A program made the translations under genes and the position numbers. From Sulfurovum sp. (GTDB lineage Bacteria > Campylobacterota > Campylobacteria > Campylobacterales > Sulfurovaceae), in NCBI RefSeq assembly GCF_015493435.1, contig NZ_WGDD01000054.1, positions 1-64,000 on the forward strand: a stretch of DNA of 64,000 nt. Reading direction: 5' to 3'. The notes below the pieces were generated by a model. The model made no database searches and had not been told where the DNA came from. It saw nothing but the letters and a program-made list of their open reading frames with translations. Shown here piece after piece: positions 1 to 7,686 of this stretch; within the stretch, counting starts at the first letter, position 1, and every line of letters starts with the position of its first letter.

Positions 1-2
1 CG

Positions 3-533
3 ACCGGGGATTCAGCCATTATCGAGTTTTTGGACGGTAAAACCGTGATTCACCATTCAAAAGAGTATGATGTCATGACCAATTCGCCTGTCTTTGAAAA
101 ACAGCTGGCGCTCTATGAATACTGGAGTGAAATAGGAGGAAATACTTTTTTGCCGGGGACACGACGTTCAGCCGACCGTTTTGTTCGCGCAAAGTACTAC
201 AATAAAATGCTGCCAAAGCCAAAAAATTATCGGGAAGCTGTGGCGTCAATGATGTCGGTACTGAGAAACACCTCCTCGCCATTCGGCGATCCTGACCCCC
301 ACAAGCCAAATATCTCCATGACACAATGGCGTACAGTGAACGACCAGAGCAATCTGATTGCATTTTATGAATCGACAGTTGCCCCAAATGTCGTGTGGGT
401 CAAGATGAAAGTGTTTGATTTCTCAAAAGGTTCCGGGGTTAAAAGGCTGAACCTGGAGGACTATACACTGAGCGGCAATGTGACAAAAGCATTCAAAAAA
501 AGCGAACCGATCCGGTACGCTAAACCGCAATAG
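3..533 (+). CDS. Choloylglycine hydrolase / penicillin V acylase family protein, 3' part only
   Basis: C-terminal 176 residues of a linear amide C-N hydrolase (Ntn-hydrolase fold). The reading frame is open from base 3, so the start and the catalytic N-terminal Cys lie outside the window. Visible family features are GDSAIIEF near the left edge, then VIHHSKEYDVMTNSP, then WRTVNDQSNLIAFYES and a final strand pair with VVWVKMKVFDF. Members cleave amide bonds of conjugated bile salts, penicillin V or acyl-homoserine lactones; the substrate here cannot be told without the N-terminus. A TTG at 30 is in frame but is internal, because family sequence continues upstream of it. Confidence 0.85.
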   Translation, partial: TGDSAIIEFLDGKTVIHHSKEYDVMTNSPVFEKQLALYEYWSEIGGNTFLPGTRRSADRFVRAKYYNKMLPKPKNYREAVASMMSVLRNTSSPFGDPDPHKPNISMTQWRTVNDQSNLIAFYESTVAPNVVWVKMKVFDFSKGSGVKRLNLEDYTLSGNVTKAFKKSEPIRYAKPQ

Positions 534-542
534 CGGCAGGGT

Positions 543-578
543 GGTTTCTTGGCAGGATGAAACCGTCCGTATATACGG
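543..578. other. Two small inverted repeats after the acylase gene
   Basis: GGTTTC (543-548) pairs with GAAACC (559-564) over a 10-base loop, and a perfect 12-base palindrome CCGTATATACGG follows at 567-578. They lie between the end of the acylase gene and the LolD-like gene. They could form a weak terminator, but no T-run follows directly, so function is open. Confidence 0.3.
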
Positions 579-658
579 TGTCATATATACATCAACGCTT
601 TTTATCCATTCAGAACCGACAACAATCCTTCAGCCACACATAACTCATTGTCAATTTA

Positions 659-667
659 TGTTAAAAT
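659..667 (+). promoter_or_regulatory. Putative extended -10 promoter for the LolD-like gene
   Basis: TGTTAAAAT matches an extended -10 element (TG-N-TAAAAT) 27 bases before the ATG at 695. No good -35 hexamer is seen, which is common for sigma-70 promoters in Campylobacterota. The same nonamer occurs on the minus strand in front of prfB. Confidence 0.4.
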
Positions 668-694
668 ACCCCAATTCACAAAAAGGTGCATACG

Positions 695-1345
695 ATGTCC
701 CAACCTTTACTGGAAGCCACGGGTATCTCCCATAGTTTTGACTATCTGCTGTTTTCAGACATCCATTTCAGCATTGCAGCAAAGCAGTGTATCGCTATTG
801 TCGGGCGGAGCGGCAGCGGTAAATCAACCCTCCTGCATATTTTTTCTACCTTTTTGCAGCCTGATCATGGAAAGGTAACTCTGTTTGGACATGACCTCTA
901 TACATTGGGTGATAATGAGATCGAATCGCTCAGGCGCTATGATGTAGGGATTATTTTTCAGTTTCACTACCTTTTCAAAGGAATGAGCGCACTGGAAAAT
1001 ATCGATGTGGCGACAACACTTTCGGGTGAGGATATTGATTATGACATTCTTAAAAAGCTGAAGATCGACCATCTTATGGCACACAAAACTTCCGAGCTTT
1101 CAGGAGGTGAACAGCAGAGAGTTTCCATTGCCCGGGTACTGAGTAAAAAACCCCGTATCATTTTTGCCGATGAACCTACCGGAAACCTGGACAATGAAAC
1201 AGCCGAACTGGTTATGGATGTGCTGGCAGCGTATACAAGAGAACATGATGCCGCCCTGGTCCTTGTAACCCATGACGAAAGCATATCGGCACGATGTGAT
1301 ATGCTTTACCGGCTTGAAAATAAAGTACTGGAGAGACAGAGATGA
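695..1345 (+). CDS. lolD: LolD-like ABC transporter ATP-binding protein
   Basis: A 216-residue ABC ATPase of the MacB/LolD/FtsE type. In order: Walker A GRSGSGKST near residue 37, Q-loop in IIFQFHYL, signature LSGGEQQR, Walker B IIFADEP with the D-loop GNLD typical of the LolD group, and the switch His in VTHD. LolD powers the LolCE permease that extracts lipoproteins from the inner membrane for outer-membrane delivery. No permease gene lies next to it here, so a separate locus must supply the partner. The ATG at 695 is chosen over an in-frame GTG at 686 because AAAAGG (681-686) is correctly spaced for it. Another MacB-type ATPase role is possible. Confidence 0.85.
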   Translation: MSQPLLEATGISHSFDYLLFSDIHFSIAAKQCIAIVGRSGSGKSTLLHIFSTFLQPDHGKVTLFGHDLYTLGDNEIESLRRYDVGIIFQFHYLFKGMSALENIDVATTLSGEDIDYDILKKLKIDHLMAHKTSELSGGEQQRVSIARVLSKKPRIIFADEPTGNLDNETAELVMDVLAAYTREHDAALVLVTHDESISARCDMLYRLENKVLERQR

Positions 1346-1485
1346 AAATAGATATTATGCATGCGCTGTATACAGTTTCCATGATACTGCTGGCATTTGT
1401 TTCTGCCATAGTCATCACCAAAACCCTTTCCAGATGGCTGAAACTGGATGAAAAAGAAAAAAAGGAAGAGGACAAGGGTGCGTAA
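1342..1485 (+). CDS. Small single-pass membrane protein (47 aa)
   Basis: The ATG overlaps the LolD-like stop codon in an ATGA, so the two are probably translationally coupled. The product has one hydrophobic segment (about residues 8-26, ending AIVITKT) followed by a highly charged tail rich in Lys and Glu that ends in DKGA. I do not recognise a family. The coupling suggests a role with the ABC ATPase, for example as a small membrane partner, but that is inference. It could also be a Campylobacterota-specific orphan. Confidence 0.6.
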   Translation: MKIDIMHALYTVSMILLAFVSAIVITKTLSRWLKLDEKEKKEEDKGA

Positions 1486-1538
1486 TACCCACAAAAAATG
1501 TCCTTGGGGGTACGCAGCACAAAAGGTAGACAAAAAGT

Positions 1539-2633
1539 TTATTGTGCCTGCGAGATCAATACCCCTTCAAGCAGCTTGTCGATATCTCCGTCCAAAATAG
1601 CATCTACATTGGTGAATGCCTGATTAGATCTTGTATCTTTGACCTGCTGGTAGGGCTGCATCACATATGAACGTATCTGATGCCCCCAGCCGATATCGGA
1701 TTTTTCGATGCCGTCTATCTCTGCCTGCTTTTTTGCCATTTCATATTCGTAGAGGCGTGACTTGAGCATCTTCATGGCGGCAGATTTGTTCTTGTGCTGG
1801 CTTCGGTCATTTTGGCACTGTACGACAATACCTGTAGGCTCATGAGTAATACGGATGGCTGATTCGGTTTTGTTGACGTGCTGGCCGCCTGCACCCGAAG
1901 CTCTGTATGTATCGATACGCAGGTCTTTGTCCTCTATCTCGATATCGATATCGTCGTCGATCTCCGGGGAGACCATGACAGAGGTAAATGAAGTGTGTCG
2001 CTTGGCATTGGAGTCAAAAGGACTGATACGTACCAAACGGTGAATGCCGTTCTCCACTTTGAGATAGCCGTAGGCATTTTCACCCTTGATGATGAAAGAG
2101 ACATCTTTGATGCCTGCTTCTTCGCCCGGCTGGTAGTCCAGCACTTCAACCTTAAAACCGTGACGCTCCGCCCAGCGCAGGTACATACGGTAAAGCATGC
2201 TTGCCCAGTCCTGACTCTCTGTACCGCCTGCTCCGGGGTGTATGCTGACGATGGCATTGTTGCTGTCATGTTCACTGCTTAGCATCATTTGGACTTCAAG
2301 GGCATTGATCCTTTCGTTCAGCGAGTCAGCATCTTCAAAAAGCATTTCAAGCGTCTCTTCGTCTTTCTCTGCTTTGGCCATTTCAAAATACTCGATCGCA
2401 TCGTTCACTGCATCGTTGGCATTGTTGTACGTTTCCAATATCCGTTCGGTACGGGTTTTTTCCTGCGAGATTTTCCCTGCATTCTCCGTATCGTTCCAGA
2501 AGTCGGGATCCTGCTGCATCTGCTCGATCTCACTGAGACGGTTCCGGAGTTCGTCCGGTTTGACGATATTGGTGATATTCTCCATTTTTTTGGAGAGGTT
2601 TTTGAGCAGTTCGCCGTATTCGTATATATCCAC
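1539..2633 (-). CDS. prfB: Peptide chain release factor 2
   Basis: Class I release factor reading UGA and UAA. Seen: the SPF anticodon-mimic tripeptide in [12 protein letters not shown], the peptidyl-hydrolysis motif GGQ in [13 protein letters not shown], and the helical N-terminal domain. The GTG at 2633 is chosen as start: AAGGAA sits 7 bases upstream and the product begins [10 protein letters not shown], giving 364 residues, the normal RF2 length. An upstream TTG would add 15 unlikely residues. Unlike Escherichia coli, the frame is continuous from the start, with no internal stop near codon 26, so the classical autoregulatory +1 frameshift is absent. Transcribed divergently from panC. Confidence 0.97.
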   Translation of the reverse strand: MDIYEYGELLKNLSKKMENITNIVKPDELRNRLSEIEQMQQDPDFWNDTENAGKISQEKTRTERILETYNNANDAVNDAIEYFEMAKAEKDEETLEMLFEDADSLNERINALEVQMMLSSEHDSNNAIVSIHPGAGGTESQDWASMLYRMYLRWAERHGFKVEVLDYQPGEEAGIKDVSFIIKGENAYGYLKVENGIHRLVRISPFDSNAKRHTSFTSVMVSPEIDDDIDIEIEDKDLRIDTYRASGAGGQHVNKTESAIRITHEPTGIVVQCQNDRSQHKNKSAAMKMLKSRLYEYEMAKKQAEIDGIEKSDIGWGHQIRSYVMQPYQQVKDTRSNQAFTNVDAILDGDIDKLLEGVLISQAQ

Positions 2634-2657
2634 GAAAAAGTTCCTTTTCTCTTGTAG

Positions 2658-2703
2658 GGTGCTGTGCACCACAGGCACTTCCTTCGGTTGCCCTCACAGC
2701 ACC
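2658..2703. repeat. Imperfect palindromic element GGTGCTGTG...CACAGCACC
   Basis: Nine-base perfect arms (2658-2666 and 2695-2703) enclose 28 bases. The core GGGTGCTGTG recurs, with variations, at 2739-2760 and at 61470-61495, all in intergenic DNA. This looks like a REP-type short interspersed palindrome, but three copies are too few to define a family. Confidence 0.45.
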
Positions 2704-2738
2704 AAAGCAATAATGGTACAATGAAAAATAGGCTTTTC

Positions 2739-2758
2739 GTGTTGTCAGGGGACAACAC
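2739..2758. repeat. 8-bp-arm hairpin GTGTTGTC/GACAACAC
   Basis: Perfect arms at 2739-2746 and 2751-2758 with the loop AGGG, followed by CCCTACAG. Read on the minus strand it begins CTGTAGGGTGTTGTC, resembling the element at 2654-2666 (TGTAGGGTGCTGTG). The two are probably relics of the same repeat type. Confidence 0.4.
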
Positions 2759-2764
2759 CCTACA

Positions 2765-2798
2765 GTAATATTTTGTTATCATTTTAACAAAATATTAC
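2765..2798. promoter_or_regulatory. Perfect 14-bp inverted repeat in the prfB/panC divergent promoter region
   Basis: GTAATATTTTGTTA (2765-2778) and TAACAAAATATTAC (2785-2798) are exact reverse complements around a 6-base centre. The element ends 18 bases before the panC ATG and contains, on the minus strand, the extended -10-like TGTTAAAAT for prfB. Symmetry and position suggest an operator shared by the divergent genes; an AT-rich hairpin in the panC leader is the alternative. Confidence 0.5.
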
Positions 2799-2815
2799 AA
2801 AATAGAGGGTTAGAG

Positions 2816-3640
2816 ATGATAATTGTGCGTACAATCAAAGAGATGCAAGAGGCAAAAAAAGGACTATCCGGCAGTATTGGGTTTGTTCCAACTATGGGAG
2901 CCCTGCATCAGGGACACCTCTCACTCATTCAGCAGGCCAAAAAGGAAAATGATCATCTTATTGTTTCGATCTTTGTCAATCCGACACAGTTTCTTGAAGG
3001 CGAAGATCTTGATGCCTATCCGAGAAGAGAAGAGGCCGACATAAAGATATGTGAAGTGGCCGGGGTGGATATTGTCTTTATGCCGGCAATTGGACAAATG
3101 TATGAGAAAGACGAACTTTGTATCGGTGCACCGGCAATACGCGGGTATATTCTGGAAGGAGAAAAACGTCCCGGGCACTTTGACGGGATGCTTCAGGTCG
3201 TGATGAAACTGCTGAATCTTTCCGGAGCGACACGTGCCTACTTTGGAAAAAAAGATGCACAGCAGCTTGTGCTCATAGCGCAAATGGTTAAAAACTACTT
3301 TATGGATGTACAGATCATTCCCTGCGAGATCGTCCGCGATGAAAAGGGGCTGGCGCTTAGCTCGCGCAATGTCTATCTCTCCGCAGAAGAAAAAGAACGT
3401 GCGCTCTGTCTTTCTCATGCACTTAAGCGTGCAAGCAAAATGGTGATGGCGGGAGAATTGACTGTTTCCGTCATTCGGAAAGAGATGCGCACTGTGCTGG
3501 ATGAAGCAGACAAAGTAGAGTATGTTGCGATCGTTGACAGGGCCTTTAACGCTTTGGAAGAAATAGAGATCGGCAATACGATCATTCTGGTTGCTGCCTG
3601 GGTGGGCAAGCCCAGGCTGATCGACAATATCTGGATTTAG
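2816..3640 (+). CDS. panC: Pantothenate synthetase
   Basis: Joins D-pantoate and beta-alanine with ATP to make pantothenate, the coenzyme A precursor, in the cytosol. Family signatures are clear over 274 residues: [11 protein letters not shown] (HIGH-like ATP-binding motif, about residues 24-34), [25 protein letters not shown] and the KMSKS-like stretch LALSSRN. The start ATG follows GAGGG at 2805-2809. panB and panD are not adjacent. Its 3' end meets the convergent gene at 3647 with only six bases between. Confidence 0.97.
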   Translation: MIIVRTIKEMQEAKKGLSGSIGFVPTMGALHQGHLSLIQQAKKENDHLIVSIFVNPTQFLEGEDLDAYPRREEADIKICEVAGVDIVFMPAIGQMYEKDELCIGAPAIRGYILEGEKRPGHFDGMLQVVMKLLNLSGATRAYFGKKDAQQLVLIAQMVKNYFMDVQIIPCEIVRDEKGLALSSRNVYLSAEEKERALCLSHALKRASKMVMAGELTVSVIRKEMRTVLDEADKVEYVAIVDRAFNALEEIEIGNTIILVAAWVGKPRLIDNIWI

Positions 3641-3646
3641 CCCGGC

Positions 3647-4465
3647 TTATTCCCATCCGCCTTTTGGTGTTTGGCTATTGTCCGGTGCGGGAGTAGACTG
3701 GGGTGTTTCTCCCGGAACCTGAAGTTTGAGAACAGAAGGTTGCTGTTCCGGCTGGTATCTGCCGCTTCCCATCGTTTTGAGAGAGTGGATGGTGTCATCT
3801 ATATTTTTATCATTTTTGTGTTTGGCATCATTCACAAGCCGGTACTCTTCTTCAAAATTCAAAGTGTCCCCATAGCCCATCGCATTGTTGCTTTTGTATT
3901 GGGCGATGGAAGATTTTGTTCCTCTCCCCACGGCACCATCTATCTTTCCGTGGTAATAGCCTTCGATCTTAAGCGCGGTCTGAATTCTTTTGCCTTTGGT
4001 TTTCTTATCGTTTCCTCCGGCAATCAGATATCTGTCAAATGTGAACAATGTTCCAAGATAAATCAGTGCATCTTTCTCTTCATTGCTCATTGCAGCACTT
4101 TGGCTGATCTCATAGGCTTTGTTCATCTCCTTGATCGCGGAACGTGTTTCATAGGAATTGACTTCTCCATCGATCGTACCATGGTAGAAACCCAGGCCTG
4201 CAAGGGCTTTTTGTATGCGTTTCTCATCGGTCATTCTCGGGGCAGCATGGTGTTGCTTTTTTCTTTTTGTTGATTTATGGGTACGATGATGCGTTGTTCT
4301 GCGGGTTTCATGCCGGTTGCTGTTGTATACTTCGTTGGTGATCACCGAACCGACAGCACCTCCCACCAGCCCGCCTACGACAGCATCTCCGAAATTTGCA
4401 TAGGAAACAGTACTTGTCAGAAGCAAAGCTGATACAAGAACCGATACACTTTTTATTTTGATCAT
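3647..4465 (-). CDS. Exported protein with glycine zipper and two peptidoglycan-binding-like repeats
   Basis: 272 residues. A Sec signal peptide (cleavage likely after VSYA) is followed by a glycine-zipper stretch GGLVGGAVGSVI, a very basic His/Arg/Lys segment, and two similar modules: RIQKALAGLGFYHGTIDG and RIQTALKIEGYYHGKIDG. These match the pattern of PG_binding_1 domains (IQ-A-L-x-G-Y-x-G-x-ID-G), which bind cell-wall peptides. The tail is rich in Pro and Gln. It probably acts in the periplasm on or near peptidoglycan. It opens a block of uncharacterised envelope genes. The ATG has a GGGAGGAAAAG ribosome binding site. Confidence 0.6.
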   Translation of the reverse strand: MIKIKSVSVLVSALLLTSTVSYANFGDAVVGGLVGGAVGSVITNEVYNSNRHETRRTTHHRTHKSTKRKKQHHAAPRMTDEKRIQKALAGLGFYHGTIDGEVNSYETRSAIKEMNKAYEISQSAAMSNEEKDALIYLGTLFTFDRYLIAGGNDKKTKGKRIQTALKIEGYYHGKIDGAVGRGTKSSIAQYKSNNAMGYGDTLNFEEEYRLVNDAKHKNDKNIDDTIHSLKTMGSGRYQPEQQPSVLKLQVPGETPQSTPAPDNSQTPKGGWE

Positions 4466-4770
4466 ATTCTTTTCCTCCCTGGGAATGAGATAAATTCTGA
4501 GTTATCGACAGTTATTTGAAAACTCTTCTATATCAATTCTAAGATATAAACCTTAAGATTTTGATAAAAATCCCAAAACAGGAAATAGAATGTTTAAAAT
4601 GTTCAAAGTATCCATCCATAATGGTTTAAACAATAGGCAAATGTTTGTCCCCAAATTTTTCGATAGAAAATAGCATTGCAAGGACTGCAGATTTTATAGT
4701 TCGAGAGAGAGGGTCTGATAGATTGATTTTTACACCATTTTAGGGGTATAATAAAAAAAAGGAGGGCAAA
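4466..4770. other. 305-base divergent intergenic region
   Basis: AT-rich spacer between the minus-strand peptidoglycan-binding-like gene and the plus-strand gene at 4771. It holds a good plus-strand promoter at 4723-4752, annotated separately, and ribosome binding sites at both ends. I see no RNA gene, coding frame or strong hairpin in the rest. Confidence 0.6.
4723..4752 (+). promoter_or_regulatory. Sigma-70-type promoter for the envelope gene block
   Basis: TTGATT (4723-4728), an 18-base spacer and a perfect TATAAT (4747-4752). Transcription would start near 4759, leaving a very short leader that contains the GGAGGG ribosome binding site (4761-4766) for the ATG at 4771. This promoter may serve the following four genes too, as the gaps between them are small. 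Confidence 0.65.
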
Positions 4771-5793
4771 ATGGGTTATTTTCCATGGCGTAAAATTTCA
4801 ATATATCTCTTATGGATGATGATCTTCAGTGCTTGGCTTCAGGCATCAGAGATCAAAGTTTCAGAATTTCACACTTCACGTAGTGTAGACAGCAACAAGA
4901 GCAAGGCAGTCGGTGTCGCTACTACCTTCGATACCGGGATCAGACGCATTTACGCCTCTGCAAAGGTGTACAATATTTTTCCCCCGACACAGTTTACTGT
5001 CAAGTGGTATTATTATAATGGACAGCACAAAGAAGTGCTTTACCGGTACAAGACAACCATAAGCGGTTCAAGGTTTATCTATTCGGCGATTGTCATACCC
5101 AAAGACACCTCACTGTCCGAAGGGAAATATTTTGTAGCTATTTCCGCACTGGGACATGTGATAGCCCGTACTTCGTTTACCATAGTGCCATCCAAAACAA
5201 AATCACAGGCCACAAAAGGTGAATGTATCAAGCCTACTTCGGCAGACAATGAGCTGTTGATTAAAGATATGCTTGCACAAGTTCCTTTGCCGAAAGATGT
5301 GCTGTCTGCTATGCGTCTCAGGCGCTTTCACGACAGGCAAAAACGTTTCAGCCTGCTGGCTCCAAGCGGATGGATCAGCAAAAAAGGTCTTGCTCAGGGT
5401 GAATTTCTGCATCTTGCCGATCCCCAAAAAGGAGCCGTAACGGTTTATATGCTATTGGAAATTCCAATAGACAAATCTTTTATTAAAAAACATTCACTCC
5501 AAGAGAATGTTTTGGTAGCGGCTGAGCTAATAAAAAAAGATTTGTTATCCAAAGGCGGCAAAATTGTGCTTGAGCCAAAAGTGTATGCAATGCCTGATTT
5601 AATGGCAGGTCGTATTATGTTTCATCATAGCAAAGGCAGAGTAGATATTTTTGAGTTGCACACACTTATATTTGATGGGAAATATATGTATGATGTCGTT
5701 CTTGTGACAAACAAAGAAGGCTTGGAAGTCAGCAAATTTCTTTCTTTACTTGCCTCTTATTCTTTTTGGACGGTTGAGTCGTGTCCGAAGTAA
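4771..5793 (+). CDS. Exported protein of unknown function with PsbP/Mog1-like C-terminal half
   Basis: 340 residues with an N-terminal hydrophobic signal (LLWMMIFSAWLQA). The first half (about 25-140) is beta-rich and reads like a periplasmic beta-sandwich. The second half (about 190-335) contains FSLLAPSGWISKK, an alternating beta pattern and a helix-rich AAELIKKDLLSKG segment, resembling the PsbP/DUF1795 fold. There is one Cys near the middle and one near the C-terminus (ESCPK). No catalytic motif is seen. It lies 21 bases before the first of three tandem paralogues and may be co-transcribed with them. The fold assignment is tentative. Confidence 0.5.
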   Translation: MGYFPWRKISIYLLWMMIFSAWLQASEIKVSEFHTSRSVDSNKSKAVGVATTFDTGIRRIYASAKVYNIFPPTQFTVKWYYYNGQHKEVLYRYKTTISGSRFIYSAIVIPKDTSLSEGKYFVAISALGHVIARTSFTIVPSKTKSQATKGECIKPTSADNELLIKDMLAQVPLPKDVLSAMRLRRFHDRQKRFSLLAPSGWISKKGLAQGEFLHLADPQKGAVTVYMLLEIPIDKSFIKKHSLQENVLVAAELIKKDLLSKGGKIVLEPKVYAMPDLMAGRIMFHHSKGRVDIFELHTLIFDGKYMYDVVLVTNKEGLEVSKFLSLLASYSFWTVESCPK

Positions 5794-5814
5794 TGAATGA
5801 AAGGAAGAGTTATA

Positions 5815-7674
5815 ATGGGCGATAGAATAAAAATGCTCTTTGTAGTTTTTCTTTTTGTGCCTTTTTTTCTTTGGGCAGAAGAGGTGCAGTTGAATTTGCC
5901 GGAGAGATTTGATGCGAAGATAATGAAAGGGCATTATTATTCTACAAATGGAAATTATCCTATAAAGTATGATAAAGAATTTTATGAACACGATCCACAA
6001 CCCGAGTCCTGTCGTATTATTCATTTTGTCAATGGAAAATTTTATTTGAATTGTAAATATGTCAATAGTTCCCAAAAGGCATTTCCACGAAAAAATGGTG
6101 CTTATGCCAAGGACTATGTAATTCTAAAGTTGGAAGGTACTTATACTAAAGATGGACTAATTAAAGGTTCATTTACTCATTACAGCAATGTATGGGAATA
6201 TAATACGAAATATACTATTCCGAGCACATTTAGCGAATATAAAGATTCTGAAAAGGGAGAGATAGAGGGAGAGATAAAAGGAGATAAAATATTTGTCAAA
6301 CAACACTATACCAAGAAAAAATATTATACAAATTATACAGAATATATAAGTGACACAGGTCTTTATAAAGTTACAGGGAAATGGAAGTTAATACATCCTG
6401 CAATTACGCCAATTAAAGCAACATATGATTTGAATATACTAGCTGAAATTAGTTCTCAAACAAGTACCCAAACAGAGCCCATCCCCAATGAACCCGAACC
6501 AATCCAACCACAAGCTAATACTAATATTTCACCACAAGACGATAAAGTAACCCTCAACACAGACACCCAAGAACAACCGGTCCAACCACAACAACCACAA
6601 AAAGAACAAGACCCCTGCACCCCACCCATAGACGATGCCTGGCAAGAGTACTGCGAAGCCAAAGCCTACAATGCAAAGATAAAAGAGCAAGAAGAAGCAG
6701 ATGCCAAAGCAGCTGAGCAGGATGCCAAAGAAGAAGAGGCGTATCAAAAGAGACTCGCTGCCTGGAATGAAGAGCAGAGGCAGTCAAATATAAAATTTGT
6801 CAAAAGCCGAAAGGCAGAAATAAAAAAAGTAAAAGAGATTTGGGATAAAGAAGATAAAACCTTCAATGACAGCATTGCCAAAGAGCAGGCAAAACGAAAA
6901 GCCAAACAGGCAGAGATAAAAAAGGCTCACGATATCATAGACAGATTCGGTGATGATTATGAAACCCAAAGAGCTGCCCATAAAAAAGTAGAAGCACTCG
7001 CCAAAAGTGCAGATACGCAAAAAGCAAAGAAAATCAAAAATGCCATCAGAAAACAGTTTTACGACTCAAAGCAGATAAAACTGCAAGCAGATGCAGAGTT
7101 CCAGGCAAATAGAGCCAAAGAGTTGGACAAACGTGCAAAAAGATTGGAAACTGTTAGAGATACAGCCGTTACGGCAAATAAAGTATTAGCCACAGTATAC
7201 GGCGGAGCTCTCATAGAAGGAATAGCACAAGTACATGAAAGCGCGACAAACGCCATAGATGCAGCCCAGAAAGATGGCTGGGAAGGTGCATTGGTAAGTG
7301 TTGTAAAAGATGGTGTAAACAGTAAAACCTTTAATATGGGCAGTAACAGTGTTGATATGATATTCCATAGCACTCAACTCCATACCAAAAAAGGAGCCAT
7401 GGTTCCTGAAGGTATGAAAGTCTATGACAAAAACGGTTACCTGGTAAAGCGCATTAAAGCCAATAAAAGATATTTCGATAAGAAAGGAAAGGATATCAGT
7501 TTTTCTGTCAAACGAAAAGTACTGACCACCAAATCCTTTATAGCAAGATCTGAAGATGATTTTAAAAAAGGGGATGTCAATAAAAAGGTAAACACATTCA
7601 TGGATGTATGGGGTACGACTACCGACATTGTCGGCACAGCTGTTGATTTAGTTGGAAAAGCGATCAGGAGATAG
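5815..7674 (+). CDS. Head-variable, stalk-constant exported coiled-coil protein, paralogue 1
   Basis: 619 residues. Signal peptide ending near WA|EEVQLNLPERFD; beta-rich head (about 25-205) with LEGTYTKDGLIKGSF; Pro/Gln/Thr linker; conserved CTPPIDDAWQEYC (a CX11C pair near 268-280); long Lys/Glu/Ala-rich helical stalk (about 285-450) that should form a coiled coil; then a C-terminal domain with VPEGMKVYDKNGYLVKRI and a small hydrophobic end. ATG at 5815 preferred over 5797 because GGAAG is well spaced for it. The two genes downstream share every part but differ most in the head. Probably periplasmic or surface-exposed. I recognise no named family. Confidence 0.7.
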   Translation: MGDRIKMLFVVFLFVPFFLWAEEVQLNLPERFDAKIMKGHYYSTNGNYPIKYDKEFYEHDPQPESCRIIHFVNGKFYLNCKYVNSSQKAFPRKNGAYAKDYVILKLEGTYTKDGLIKGSFTHYSNVWEYNTKYTIPSTFSEYKDSEKGEIEGEIKGDKIFVKQHYTKKKYYTNYTEYISDTGLYKVTGKWKLIHPAITPIKATYDLNILAEISSQTSTQTEPIPNEPEPIQPQANTNISPQDDKVTLNTDTQEQPVQPQQPQKEQDPCTPPIDDAWQEYCEAKAYNAKIKEQEEADAKAAEQDAKEEEAYQKRLAAWNEEQRQSNIKFVKSRKAEIKKVKEIWDKEDKTFNDSIAKEQAKRKAKQAEIKKAHDIIDRFGDDYETQRAAHKKVEALAKSADTQKAKKIKNAIRKQFYDSKQIKLQADAEFQANRAKELDKRAKRLETVRDTAVTANKVLATVYGGALIEGIAQVHESATNAIDAAQKDGWEGALVSVVKDGVNSKTFNMGSNSVDMIFHSTQLHTKKGAMVPEGMKVYDKNGYLVKRIKANKRYFDKKGKDISFSVKRKVLTTKSFIARSEDDFKKGDVNKKVNTFMDVWGTTTDIVGTAVDLVGKAIRR

Positions 7675-7686
7675 TTGGTGTATACT

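Noticed and set aside
1539-2678. Programmed frameshift in prfB
   Set aside because: The frame is continuous from GTG 2633 with no internal in-frame stop near codon 26, so the E. coli-type frameshift is not present.
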